The notes under the pieces are model-generated. The model was not told the origin of the DNA. It worked only from the letters and a program-made list of their open reading frames with translations, and searched no databases. From NCBI GenBank assembly GCA_021801885.1, contig JAKABL010000037.1, positions 1 through 6,197 on the forward strand: DNA of 6,197 nt, in the 5' to 3' direction. The translations under genes and the position numbers were made by a program. Source of the DNA: a bacterium (GTDB lineage: Bacteria; Patescibacteriota; Minisyncoccia; UBA6257; 2-01-FULL-56-20). Positions within the stretch are counted from its first letter, which is position 1. Each line of letters opens with the position of its first letter. Shown here piece by piece: positions 1-5,853 of this stretch.

Positions 1-1229
1 GGAAGCACGATAAATTGAGTATTGGGGAACTTCTCGGTAAACTGAAGGATATTTTCTATCTCGGCACCCTGGAACTTAAAAATTGCCTGATCATCATCTC
101 CCACCGCCATCACGTTCGGGGCCGCGTTATCGCCGCTCCCATGATATGCCGCAATACACTCTACGAGCTGCAATTGCGCGTTATTCGTGTCCTGAAATTC
201 ATCCACCAAAATATAGTTATAACGTTCCGCAATTTCAGCGCGAAGCGCAGGATCCTTCTTGAATGCCGCGAGCACATCGAGAATCATGTCATTGAAATCG
301 AAATATCCCTCTTTATGCATGAGCGCGCAATACGCGCGATACAATCGGGCGAACGAGAGTATCTTTTCCGCATGCATGCTATCAGCGAAATGCGTCTTTT
401 CGTCTTCCCCTTTCTCGGTCCAGCGAGATTTCCAGGCAGTAAGCGCCGATGTTTTCCCCGTCGCATCGACCTCATCCAAAGCTTCCTCAAGTGAATTGCC
501 CAATGCAACGGGGAGCGACCTGAATCCACCGGGGAGCGGACCGGTTTTTATTGACCGTATTTTCCCAAGAGCCTCCCTCATCTGGGGCATCAGTTTTTTG
601 GAGACTCTTTCGCCGAACACGGGGGCGATCAGCGCCTCGATTTCTTTCGCCGTAGTTTCATTATTGCTGATGATCGCTTCGAATTCCTCGGGGGTAAGCC
701 CCGCTTTTTTGAGCGAATCTATTGCCTGCCTTGCCGGATAAAGATAGACAAAGCGGTTATTATTATCTCGCGCTTTTAATGGATCGTCATGATCCATCTC
801 CTTAAAAATAGACTCGAGAATTTCAATTTGGGTAATATCGTCCGCAGGAGAAAATGCCGCCCCCCCATAAAATCGCTCGGGATATCGATTGATGATTTCC
901 GCACCAAAACTATGGAACGTATGAATCGCTACGCGATATGCGTCACGACCGACGAATTCTGCGAGGCGTTTACGCATATTCCATGCCGCGGCGTCGGTAA
1001 AGGTAAGACAAAGAATTTCAGATGGCGCAACATCCTCGTCCTTCCTGAGAATATTACCCACCCGCATCGCCAGAATTTCCGTCTTTCCCGTGCCAGGACC
1101 CGCGATCACCATAACGGGTCCTTTGATCGCCTCTACCACCTCGCGCTGTTTTGGGTTTAGCATGCCATAGCGACGCGTGAATTCCGCCGCGGGATCTTTG
1201 GCTGCTGTAGATTGGGGGCTTTTGGCCAT
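1..1229 (-). CDS. UvrD/Rep/PcrA-family superfamily 1 ATP-dependent DNA helicase, N-terminal part (3' end beyond the window)
   Basis: Reading the minus strand from the ATG at 1229 gives 409 uninterrupted residues and then runs off the left edge, so no stop is seen. The SF1A helicase motifs appear in order: a Q-motif LNPKQRE (24-30), Walker A GPGTGKT (44-50), motif Ia around LCLTFTDAAA (73-82), motif Ib IHTFHSFGAEII (102-113), Walker B VDEFQD (342-347) and motif III VGDDDQAIFKFQGA (376-389). Residues ~114-340 should include the 1B domain. The arginine-finger and C-terminal 2A/2B motifs lie outside. Proteins of this family use ATP to translocate 3'-5' on DNA in repair or recombination. In Patescibacteria I recall that related proteins often carry a C-terminal PD-(D/E)XK nuclease domain, which cannot be checked here. 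The gene lies 66 bases after the CAP gene on the same strand but has its own promoter-like element. Its composition is more AT-rich than the rest of the window. The family call is secure; uvrD versus pcrA versus an AddA-like protein is not. Confidence 0.93.
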   Translation of the reverse strand, partial: MAKSPQSTAAKDPAAEFTRRYGMLNPKQREVVEAIKGPVMVIAGPGTGKTEILAMRVGNILRKDEDVAPSEILCLTFTDAAAWNMRKRLAEFVGRDAYRVAIHTFHSFGAEIINRYPERFYGGAAFSPADDITQIEILESIFKEMDHDDPLKARDNNNRFVYLYPARQAIDSLKKAGLTPEEFEAIISNNETTAKEIEALIAPVFGERVSKKLMPQMREALGKIRSIKTGPLPGGFRSLPVALGNSLEEALDEVDATGKTSALTAWKSRWTEKGEDEKTHFADSMHAEKILSFARLYRAYCALMHKEGYFDFNDMILDVLAAFKKDPALRAEIAERYNYILVDEFQDTNNAQLQLVECIAAYHGSGDNAAPNVMAVGDDDQAIFKFQGAEIENILQFTEKFPNTQFIVL

Positions 1230-1236
1230 TGCCCCT

Positions 1237-1245
1237 ATTGTATCA
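1237..1245 (-). promoter_or_regulatory. Extended -10 promoter element of the helicase gene
   Basis: On the minus strand this reads TGATACAAT: a TGN extension (1245-1243) followed by TACAAT (1242-1237), 5 of 6 matches to TATAAT. Only 7 bases separate it from the ATG at 1229. Transcription would therefore begin at or within a base or two of the start codon, giving a leaderless message. The bases between read AGGGGCA and could only be a ribosome binding site if transcription began further upstream. I see no convincing -35 hexamer at 16-18 bases, which extended -10 promoters can lack. Confidence 0.5.
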
Positions 1246-1295
1246 CTTTCCCGGGAGTCCCCGCACGGCGCAGATGCTCCCTCATGCGGCCGCGC

Positions 1296-2384
1296 CTAGA
1301 GGCACGCATTGTACGCCGCTGCGGCGCCGTTGTAGCGCTCGATCTCGGTCTTCGTCTGCGCGGCGAGCACGTTGTATTCGGAAACGAGCGTGTTGTAATC
1401 GGAAACCTTCTGGTTATAGACGCTTCCGGACGGAGGGCTCATCGCATCGATCTCCGCCTTCATCGTCTGGAGCGACGTTCCCATCTGCGTGAGCGCGTTC
1501 TGCGCGTTCGCGATGGCCGTGCGGAGCGCGGGATCGGGCGGCGCGGGGCACGCGGAGGCGGGCTTGCCGAACACCTGCACCGCGATCCACGTCTCCCGTC
1601 CCTGGAACATGCCTTCCCGCGCCGCGACGCCGATCTGCGTATAGTGCGTGTCGAGGATGTTCGCACGGTGGCCGGGCGACGCCATCCAGGCGTCGAGGAG
1701 CCCCTGATCGCCGTTGAACCAGCCTTCGGCGAGATTCTCGCCGAGCGCAATATGGTCATACCCCACGCTCGAGGCCACGGTGAGCGCGCTCTCCCCCGTC
1801 GGCGACACGTGCGCAAAATACTGGTGCGCGAACATGTTGTCGAGGCGGAGCGTGGCGATGTCATCGAGGGTCGCGTTCTCCTGGAGCGCGGGGAGGCCGC
1901 CATGCGTGCTGCGCTCCGTATTCGTGTCGGCGATCACGCCTTTTACATCGAGCGTCGCCTGGGCCGGAGTGAGCCTGCCGCGGGGCGCGATGACGTTCTG
2001 CTGCGGGAAGGAGGAAAATCCGCTCTGCACCTCGCTTGTGACGGCCGATTCGAACGAGGCGATCTTCTCGAGCGGCGCGGAGGAAAAATTACGGAACGTC
2101 CAGACCGCGGCGCCCACCATGACGAGCGCGGCAATGATGATAATGAGCCGCAGGCGCGCGGTGCGCTTCCGCCGTACGGCGGCCTTCGTGTCCGGCACGA
2201 CGACCACGCGCTGCACGTGCGCTTCGTCGGGCGCATCCGCCTCCACGGGGACCGGAGGAGGTTCCGGCGCGGGCGTATGCGCAGGCACCGGCGCGTCCGA
2301 AGATCCGGATCCGTCCGCGGATCCCCCTTCCGTGGATTCCACGGGAATGGGAGGCTCGTCGTTATGTAGGGTATCGTGTTCCAT
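1296..2384 (-). CDS. Membrane-anchored CAP/SCP (YkwD-like) domain protein with a C-terminal helical hairpin
   Basis: This 362-residue protein has four parts. Residues 1-~70 are an acidic, then Pro/Ala/Val-rich tail, probably cytoplasmic. RRKR (71-74) precedes one membrane helix at ~79-97, so the rest should face outward. Residues ~147-273 match a bacterial CAP domain: NTERSTHGGLPAL, YFAHVSPTGES with H192, GENLAEG with E216, and WMASPGHRANIL with H239, the usual cavity residues. Residues ~284-359 look like two amphipathic helices joined at PPSGS (317-321). The only two cysteines, C279 and C361, lie at the ends of this hairpin. CAP proteins are secreted or surface proteins whose bacterial biochemistry is poorly known; peptidoglycan or lipid binding is only suggested. 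The gene follows ftsX by 72 bases and probably shares its transcript. No Shine-Dalgarno is visible. The start is the first ATG after the in-frame ftsX stop, with no ATG, GTG or TTG between them. The domain is confident; the role is unknown. Confidence 0.92.
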   Translation of the reverse strand: MEHDTLHNDEPPIPVESTEGGSADGSGSSDAPVPAHTPAPEPPPVPVEADAPDEAHVQRVVVVPDTKAAVRRKRTARLRLIIIIAALVMVGAAVWTFRNFSSAPLEKIASFESAVTSEVQSGFSSFPQQNVIAPRGRLTPAQATLDVKGVIADTNTERSTHGGLPALQENATLDDIATLRLDNMFAHQYFAHVSPTGESALTVASSVGYDHIALGENLAEGWFNGDQGLLDAWMASPGHRANILDTHYTQIGVAAREGMFQGRETWIAVQVFGKPASACPAPPDPALRTAIANAQNALTQMGTSLQTMKAEIDAMSPPSGSVYNQKVSDYNTLVSEYNVLAAQTKTEIERYNGAAAAYNACL

Positions 2385-2456
2385 TACGGGAAACGCGTGC
2401 GGCAGTTCAGGGCGCGGGAGACGCTCGCCGCGCCGCGCACCGTCCGCCCGAGCGCC

Positions 2457-3365
2457 TTAGTTCTTGAGATAGCGCTGCACCGCCCACGAGCTCGAAAAGA
2501 CGCCGATCACGCATCCGAAGAGCAATTGGTAGAGGAAGAGAAACGCAATGTTCGTGTAGAAATACTGGAAAATATCGAGGCCCGGGATGAATGCCGCGAG
2601 ATAGGGCGATACGAAGTACACCGCGGGCGCCACAAGAATGAGCGACGCGACCGCCGCGATCGCGCCCCACAGCACTCCCTCCACGATATACGGCCCGCGC
2701 ACGAGCAGGTTCGAGGCGCCCACGAGGCGCATGATCCCGATCTCCTCGCGGTTCGAGTAGATGGCGAGCCGGATCGTGTTGAACACGACGAGTCCTGCCA
2801 CGAGCGCGAGGAATATGGTGATCGCCCAGCCGCCGACGTTCACGTCGCGCACGATCGTCGCGAGGCGGTTGATGACGCTCTGGTTCTGGGAATAACTGAT
2901 CGAGTCGATGTACTGCGAGAGCGACGACGAGCTGAGGTATTGGTCGATCGCGCCGTACTGGCTCGGGTCCTTCGCCTTGATGTTGAGCGACGCCTCGAGG
3001 GGGTTCGTGTCGAGCTCGCTGATCGCCTGGCTGATCGTCTGGTTGTTCGCATGCTGCTGCTGGAAGGTCGTAAGCGCCTGTGCCTGCGACACGTAATCGA
3101 CGCTCGCCACCTGCGAAAGCTGTTCGAGCGATTTCTGGATGCTCAGGATCTGGTCTTCGCTCGTCGTCGTTTTGAAATAGACGCTGATGTCGATCTTGTC
3201 CTCGATCGCGCTCGCCGCGGCATGGGTCACCACGCCGAACATCACGAGCCCCACGAACACGAGCGCCGCGAGCGTCATGATGGCGACCGTTGCCGTCGAA
3301 AGCCAGCCGTTCCTCCAGAAGTTCTTCGCTCCGAAATGCAGAATGCGTGAAATGATGGTGAACAT
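2457..3365 (-). CDS. ftsX: Cell division ABC transporter permease FtsX
   Basis: The 302-residue protein has the FtsX/MacB-like topology: a short cytoplasmic N-terminus (FGAKNFWRNGWLS), TM1 at ~24-46, a large extracytoplasmic domain at ~50-176, TM2 at ~178-200, TM3 at ~228-252 and TM4 at ~272-292. The family signature after TM2, NTIRLAIYSNREEIGIMRLV (196-215), is well preserved, and the length is normal. FtsX is the membrane half of FtsEX, which does not transport a solute. It passes ATP-driven changes in FtsE to peptidoglycan hydrolases or their activators through the extracytoplasmic loop. That loop is rich in Ser and Gln here, with many short polar residues at ~85-165, and is the expected docking site for an outside partner. 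ftsE lies 15 bases upstream; a CAP protein follows. The bases before the ATG (ACCACGCACC) contain no Shine-Dalgarno, so translation may depend on coupling to ftsE. Confidence 0.95.
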   Translation of the reverse strand: MFTIISRILHFGAKNFWRNGWLSTATVAIMTLAALVFVGLVMFGVVTHAAASAIEDKIDISVYFKTTTSEDQILSIQKSLEQLSQVASVDYVSQAQALTTFQQQHANNQTISQAISELDTNPLEASLNIKAKDPSQYGAIDQYLSSSSLSQYIDSISYSQNQSVINRLATIVRDVNVGGWAITIFLALVAGLVVFNTIRLAIYSNREEIGIMRLVGASNLLVRGPYIVEGVLWGAIAAVASLILVAPAVYFVSPYLAAFIPGLDIFQYFYTNIAFLFLYQLLFGCVIGVFSSSWAVQRYLKN

Positions 3366-3380
3366 GGTGCGTGGTATGCG

Positions 3381-4064
3381 TTAGACCAAGATATACTTCC
3401 CTTTCTTTTCATCCCGGATGATCCGTCCCTTGTCGAGCGTGATCACGCGCCGTTCGAGCTCGTTGATGACCTCCCGGTCATGCGTCGCGAGGAGCACCGT
3501 CGTGCCGAGCTGGTTGATCTTCTCGAGAAGCTTGATGATCTCAAAGGTGTGGAAGGGATCGAGGTTCCCCGTGGGCTCGTCGGCGATCACGACCTCCGGC
3601 CGGTGGATCATGGCGCGCGCGATCGCGACGCGCTGGCGCTCGCCGCCGGACAGTTCGTTCGGAAAATTCTTCATTTTATCGCCGAGACCTACCATATCGA
3701 GCACCTGGGGCACGAGATCGGCGATCTCCCGCTGGGGCCTGCCGGCCGCTTCGAGCGCAAAGGCCACGTTCTCGTAGGCGGTCTTGCCCGGCAAAAGGCG
3801 GAAATCCTGAAACACGACGCCGATATGGCGCCGAAACGCGGGGAGTTCGTTGTCCTGGAGCTTGTTCACCTCGTACTGGCCGAAAAATATCCGCCCTTTC
3901 GACGGACGCTCCTCTCCTATCAGAAGCTTGATGATAGTGGACTTTCCCGCACCCGATCGTCCCGCGAGCGATACGAACTCGCCCTGGTCGATCTGAAAGC
4001 TTGCGTCTTCGAGTGCGATCCCTCGATCGCTGTAATGCTTCGAAACTCCTTGGAAGACAATCAC
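3381..4064 (-). CDS. ftsE: Cell division ATP-binding protein FtsE
   Basis: This is the ABC ATPase that pairs with FtsX at the inner face of the membrane. In the numbering used here (GTG start, 227 residues) the motifs are Walker A GRSGAGKST (35-43), Q-loop Q86 in VVFQDFRLLPGKTAYENV, ABC signature LSGGERQ (138-144), Walker B VVIADEP (158-164), D-loop NLDP (167-170) and switch histidine H195 in ATHD. VFQDFRLLP and ADEPTGNLD are typical of FtsE. A longer reading from a TTG at 4067 adds one residue. I prefer the GTG at 4064: it gives MIVFQGVSK, close to the usual FtsE N-terminus, and lies exactly 6 bases after a promoter-like TATCAT. No in-frame ATG fits. The gene is first in the probable ftsE-ftsX-CAP operon and ends 15 bases before ftsX. 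Confidence 0.95.
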   Translation of the reverse strand: MIVFQGVSKHYSDRGIALEDASFQIDQGEFVSLAGRSGAGKSTIIKLLIGEERPSKGRIFFGQYEVNKLQDNELPAFRRHIGVVFQDFRLLPGKTAYENVAFALEAAGRPQREIADLVPQVLDMVGLGDKMKNFPNELSGGERQRVAIARAMIHRPEVVIADEPTGNLDPFHTFEIIKLLEKINQLGTTVLLATHDREVINELERRVITLDKGRIIRDEKKGKYILV

Positions 4065-4070
4065 CAAGGA

Positions 4071-4099
4071 ATGATACCATACCCGCGCGCAATTCCCAA
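4071..4099 (-). promoter_or_regulatory. Promoter of ftsE (and probably the ftsE-ftsX-CAP operon)
   Basis: On the minus strand there is TTGGGA (4099-4094, 4 of 6 matches to TTGACA), a 17-base spacer, and TATCAT (4076-4071, 5 of 6 matches to TATAAT) preceded directly by TGG, an extended -10. The hexamer ends 6 bases before the GTG at 4064, so the predicted transcript starts at or next to the start codon. This is the best formed of the three close-set promoters in the window. Confidence 0.6.
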
Positions 4100-4109
4100 C
4101 CCGCGCGCA
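4081..4109. repeat. Pair of 11-base direct repeats overlapping the ftsE promoter
   Basis: ACCCGCGCGCA occurs at 4081-4091 and again at 4099-4109, an exact copy 18 bases further on. The first copy lies in the spacer between the ftsE -35 and -10 hexamers; the second abuts the -35. Such a layout could be an operator. The surrounding sequence is full of GCGCGC runs, so chance is a real alternative. A small 5-bp hairpin (CCGCG-CCG-CGCGG) follows at 4114-4126. Confidence 0.3.
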
Positions 4110-4157
4110 TCGTCCGCGCCGCGCGGCGACATCCGGTACGATGCCGCGCGCCCGTTA

Positions 4158-4166
4158 TGCTATACT
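4158..4166 (+). promoter_or_regulatory. Extended -10 promoter element of uppP
   Basis: TGC (4158-4160) directly precedes TATACT (4161-4166, 5 of 6 matches to TATAAT). Six T residues follow and then the ATG at 4173, so the hexamer-to-start distance is 6 bases. There is no purine-rich ribosome binding site, because the interval is all T. Both facts favour a leaderless uppP transcript. No good -35 is visible at 16-18 bases upstream. Confidence 0.6.
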
Positions 4167-4172
4167 TTTTTT

Positions 4173-5096
4173 ATGATCACCTATCTTCAAGCGGTCCTTC
4201 TCGGGGTGCTCCAGGGCGTTACGGAGCTCTTCCCCATATCAAGTCTCGGGCACAGCATCCTTCTGCCGGCGCTCTTCGGCGCGCCGCTCGATGTGCACGC
4301 CTCCTCGATGCTCGAGTTCCTCGTGGCGACGCATTTTGCCACCGCGCTCGCCCTTTTCATCTTCTATTGGAACGACTGGATGAAGATCATCGGCGGATTT
4401 TTCCGCTCGCTCGGCAATTGGACGCTCGTCTCGGCGCCCGTCGCGGCAGCAGGGGGCGGCCGCAGCGGCGGAAGCATCCATGCCAAGCTCGCGTGGCTTC
4501 TCATCATCGGCACGATCCCCGCGGGCCTCGTTGGGCTCATCTTTAAAAAGAAGCTTGAGGCGCTCTTCATCGATCCCCATGCCGTGGCAACCATCCTTAT
4601 TCTGAACGGCGTCCTGCTCTTTGTGGCGGAAATGACGCGCCGGCGGACCGCAACGCGGCGCGGCAGCGAGACCGTGGCGCTTTCCCCCGACGAACGCGTG
4701 CGCGGCGGCGACGCCCGCATCACGGGCGCGCTCAGCTGGTGGCGCGCATTCACCGTGGGCATCATCCAGGTGCTCGCCCTGTTCCCCGGCATTTCCCGCA
4801 CGGGCGCCACGCTTTCCGGCGGCCTCTGGGAAGGCCTTTCGCACGAGGATTCGCTGCGCTTTTCCTTCCTTCTCGCCACGCCGATCATCGGCGCGGCCGC
4901 GCTTCTCGAGCTTCCCAAGCTCGTGCACGCAGGCGGTCACCTTCTCGTCGTTTCTCTCGTCGGCGCGATCGTGGCGGGCATCGCCGCATGGTTCTCGGCG
5001 AAGTTCCTCGTCCGCTGGTTCCGCACCCGCACGCTCATGCCGTTCGCATTGTGGTGCGCGTTCATCGGCGTTCTCGGCCTGATCATCGTCCGCTGA
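4173..5096 (+). CDS. uppP: Undecaprenyl-diphosphate phosphatase UppP (BacA family)
   Basis: The 307-residue polytopic protein removes one phosphate from undecaprenyl diphosphate, regenerating the lipid carrier used for peptidoglycan and other surface polymers. It shows the two family motifs: QGVTE (14-18) in GVLQGVTELFPISSLGH, with H27, and PGISRTGAT (205-213), with the essential-type arginine R209. The second motif usually reads PGxSRSxxT, so T210 replaces the common serine. It is longer than the usual ~265-280 residues because of a glycine-rich loop at ~88-102 and an Arg-rich polar loop at ~156-188. Although an upstream in-frame reading exists, the ATG at 4173 is chosen because it gives the family N-terminus (MITYLQAVLLGVLQG) and lies just after a promoter element. 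It diverges from ftsE and converges on the DedA gene, overlapping it by 14 bases. The end is a TGA at 5094-5096. Confidence 0.96.
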   Translation: MITYLQAVLLGVLQGVTELFPISSLGHSILLPALFGAPLDVHASSMLEFLVATHFATALALFIFYWNDWMKIIGGFFRSLGNWTLVSAPVAAAGGGRSGGSIHAKLAWLLIIGTIPAGLVGLIFKKKLEALFIDPHAVATILILNGVLLFVAEMTRRRTATRRGSETVALSPDERVRGGDARITGALSWWRAFTVGIIQVLALFPGISRTGATLSGGLWEGLSHEDSLRFSFLLATPIIGAAALLELPKLVHAGGHLLVVSLVGAIVAGIAAWFSAKFLVRWFRTRTLMPFALWCAFIGVLGLIIVR

Positions 5097-5742
5097 TCGC
5101 CTCCGCGCTCTTTTCTTCACGGCGCGGCGCTACGCGCTCGCCCCCTTTCTCGAACCGCTTATTGATGCGGTACTGGATCCTAAAAAGGATGAAGACGAGG
5201 ATCGCGATGCCGATGCCGCCGGCGACGATGTCCGCAATGCCGGAAATATTGCTCCAGTAATCCCCCACAAGATAACCCACGCCGAGCCAGGCGAAGGGTT
5301 CAATGAGGTTTGCGGTAAGATCGCACCACAGGAAAGTTTTGAGCGGCACGCCTGCGACGCCCGCAAGGAGGTTTGTGATCGAGCTGATCGTGCCCGCAAA
5401 ACGGGTGAGGAAGATCGTCACGACGGCATCGCCGCGCAGTTCCTGTTCGAGATTCACAAAGAACCGCGCGCGGCGGATGCGGAAAAAGTCGACGATGGCG
5501 CCGCCCCAGATCCGGGCGACCACGTATCCCGTGAGATCGCCGAGCGTGTTCACCACGAACACAAAGAGGAAGACCGCCCAAAAATTGAAATAGCCGTGTC
5601 CGGTGAATGCCCCGAGCGCGAGGAGGATGGCGTTGACCGGCAGGAACGGCACCCCTATCGCGCAGGCGTATACGAGCGCGCCGAGCGCAACGTAGCGATA
5701 CACGAGCAACTGGGCGACGAACCAATGTAAGGAAGGTATCAT
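5083..5742 (-). CDS. DedA/VTT-domain integral membrane protein
   Basis: The 219-residue protein is hydrophobic, with segments at ~17-45 (re-entrant-like, with P32 and P35), ~52-77, ~106-131, ~137-160 and a final helix at ~168-188, followed by a basic and acidic cytoplasmic-type tail. DedA-like features are PFLPVNAILLALGAFTGHG (32-50), NTLGDLTGYVVARIWG (65-80), and FLTRFAGTISSITNLLAGVA (111-130) ending at VPLKTFLWCD. DedA proteins move phospholipids, including undecaprenyl phosphate, across the membrane, using acidic residues and arginines thought to couple to protons. Here the two usual acidic positions near the first re-entrant loop appear as A28 and N37, while D69 and R114 remain, so activity or coupling may differ. 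The start at 5742 has only a weak GGA upstream. Its TGA (5083-5085) lies inside uppP. The family call is good; the substrate is not known. Confidence 0.87.
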   Translation of the reverse strand: MIPSLHWFVAQLLVYRYVALGALVYACAIGVPFLPVNAILLALGAFTGHGYFNFWAVFLFVFVVNTLGDLTGYVVARIWGGAIVDFFRIRRARFFVNLEQELRGDAVVTIFLTRFAGTISSITNLLAGVAGVPLKTFLWCDLTANLIEPFAWLGVGYLVGDYWSNISGIADIVAGGIGIAILVFILFRIQYRINKRFEKGGERVAPRREEKSAEAISGR

Positions 5743-5777
5743 TCGTTCCGTATGGGTGATCCCTGGACGCTATGAAG

Positions 5778-5807
5778 GCGGGCGGCCCCGAAAAGGCCCC
5801 TGCCCGC
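5778..5807. other. GC-rich hairpin in the leader of the DedA gene
   Basis: GCGGGC (5778-5783) pairs with GCCCGC (5802-5807), and inside it GGCC (5784-5787) pairs with GGCC (5795-5798), leaving a 7-base loop and a 3-base bulge. On the minus strand it would lie just after the predicted transcription start and end about 35 bases before the DedA ATG, so it may affect translation or RNA stability. On the plus strand it is followed by TCTTCTTATTA rather than a clean T-run, so it is at most a poor terminator. Confidence 0.45.
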
Positions 5808-5819
5808 AACGGTCTTCTT

Positions 5820-5825
5820 ATTATA
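5820..5825 (-). promoter_or_regulatory. -10 hexamer, probable promoter of the DedA gene
   Basis: The minus strand reads a perfect TATAAT within GTATATAATAAG. Transcription would begin near 5813, giving a leader of about 70 bases that includes the GC-rich hairpin. The best -35 candidate, TTGCCT (5845-5840), is only 14 bases away, which is too close, so the -35 is uncertain. Unlike the helicase, ftsE and uppP genes, this promoter is not placed next to the start codon. Confidence 0.45.
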
Positions 5826-5853
5826 TACGAATCAGAAGGAGGCAAAGGCGCAG

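Noticed and set aside
15..1160. Plus-strand open frames opposite the helicase (15-494, 259-741, 789-1160)
   Set aside because: None shows a domain or ribosome binding site, and the minus strand here encodes all the expected helicase motifs.
1230..1295. Small hairpin CGGG-GACT-CCCG between the CAP gene and the helicase gene, considered as a terminator
   Set aside because: It has a stem of only 4 bp and no T-run after it, and it lies just upstream of the helicase -10. It is too weak to call.
1212..2369. Long plus-strand open frame (385 codons) opposite the CAP gene
   Set aside because: It is extremely Arg/His/Gly-rich with no recognisable domain, and is a shadow of the GC-rich, well-conserved CAP gene on the other strand. 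A second plus-strand frame at 1714-2460 is rejected for the same reason.
2376..3350. Plus-strand open frame (324 codons) opposite ftsX
   Set aside because: It is dominated by Arg, Asp, Glu and His with no domain or start signals, whereas the minus strand encodes a clear FtsX. The absence of stops is a by-product of GC-rich codons.
3480..4172. Upstream in-frame extension of uppP (231 extra codons)
   Set aside because: The extension lies antisense to ftsE, has no resemblance to UppP, and would put the conserved N-terminus in mid-protein. The ATG at 4173 has its own promoter element.
4239..5120. Minus-strand open frame (293 codons) opposite uppP
   Set aside because: It has a charged low-complexity composition; uppP on the plus strand has both family motifs and a promoter.
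5834..5842. Shine-Dalgarno-like AGAAGGAGG on the plus strand
   Set aside because: No start codon follows at a usable distance, so it does not mark a gene.
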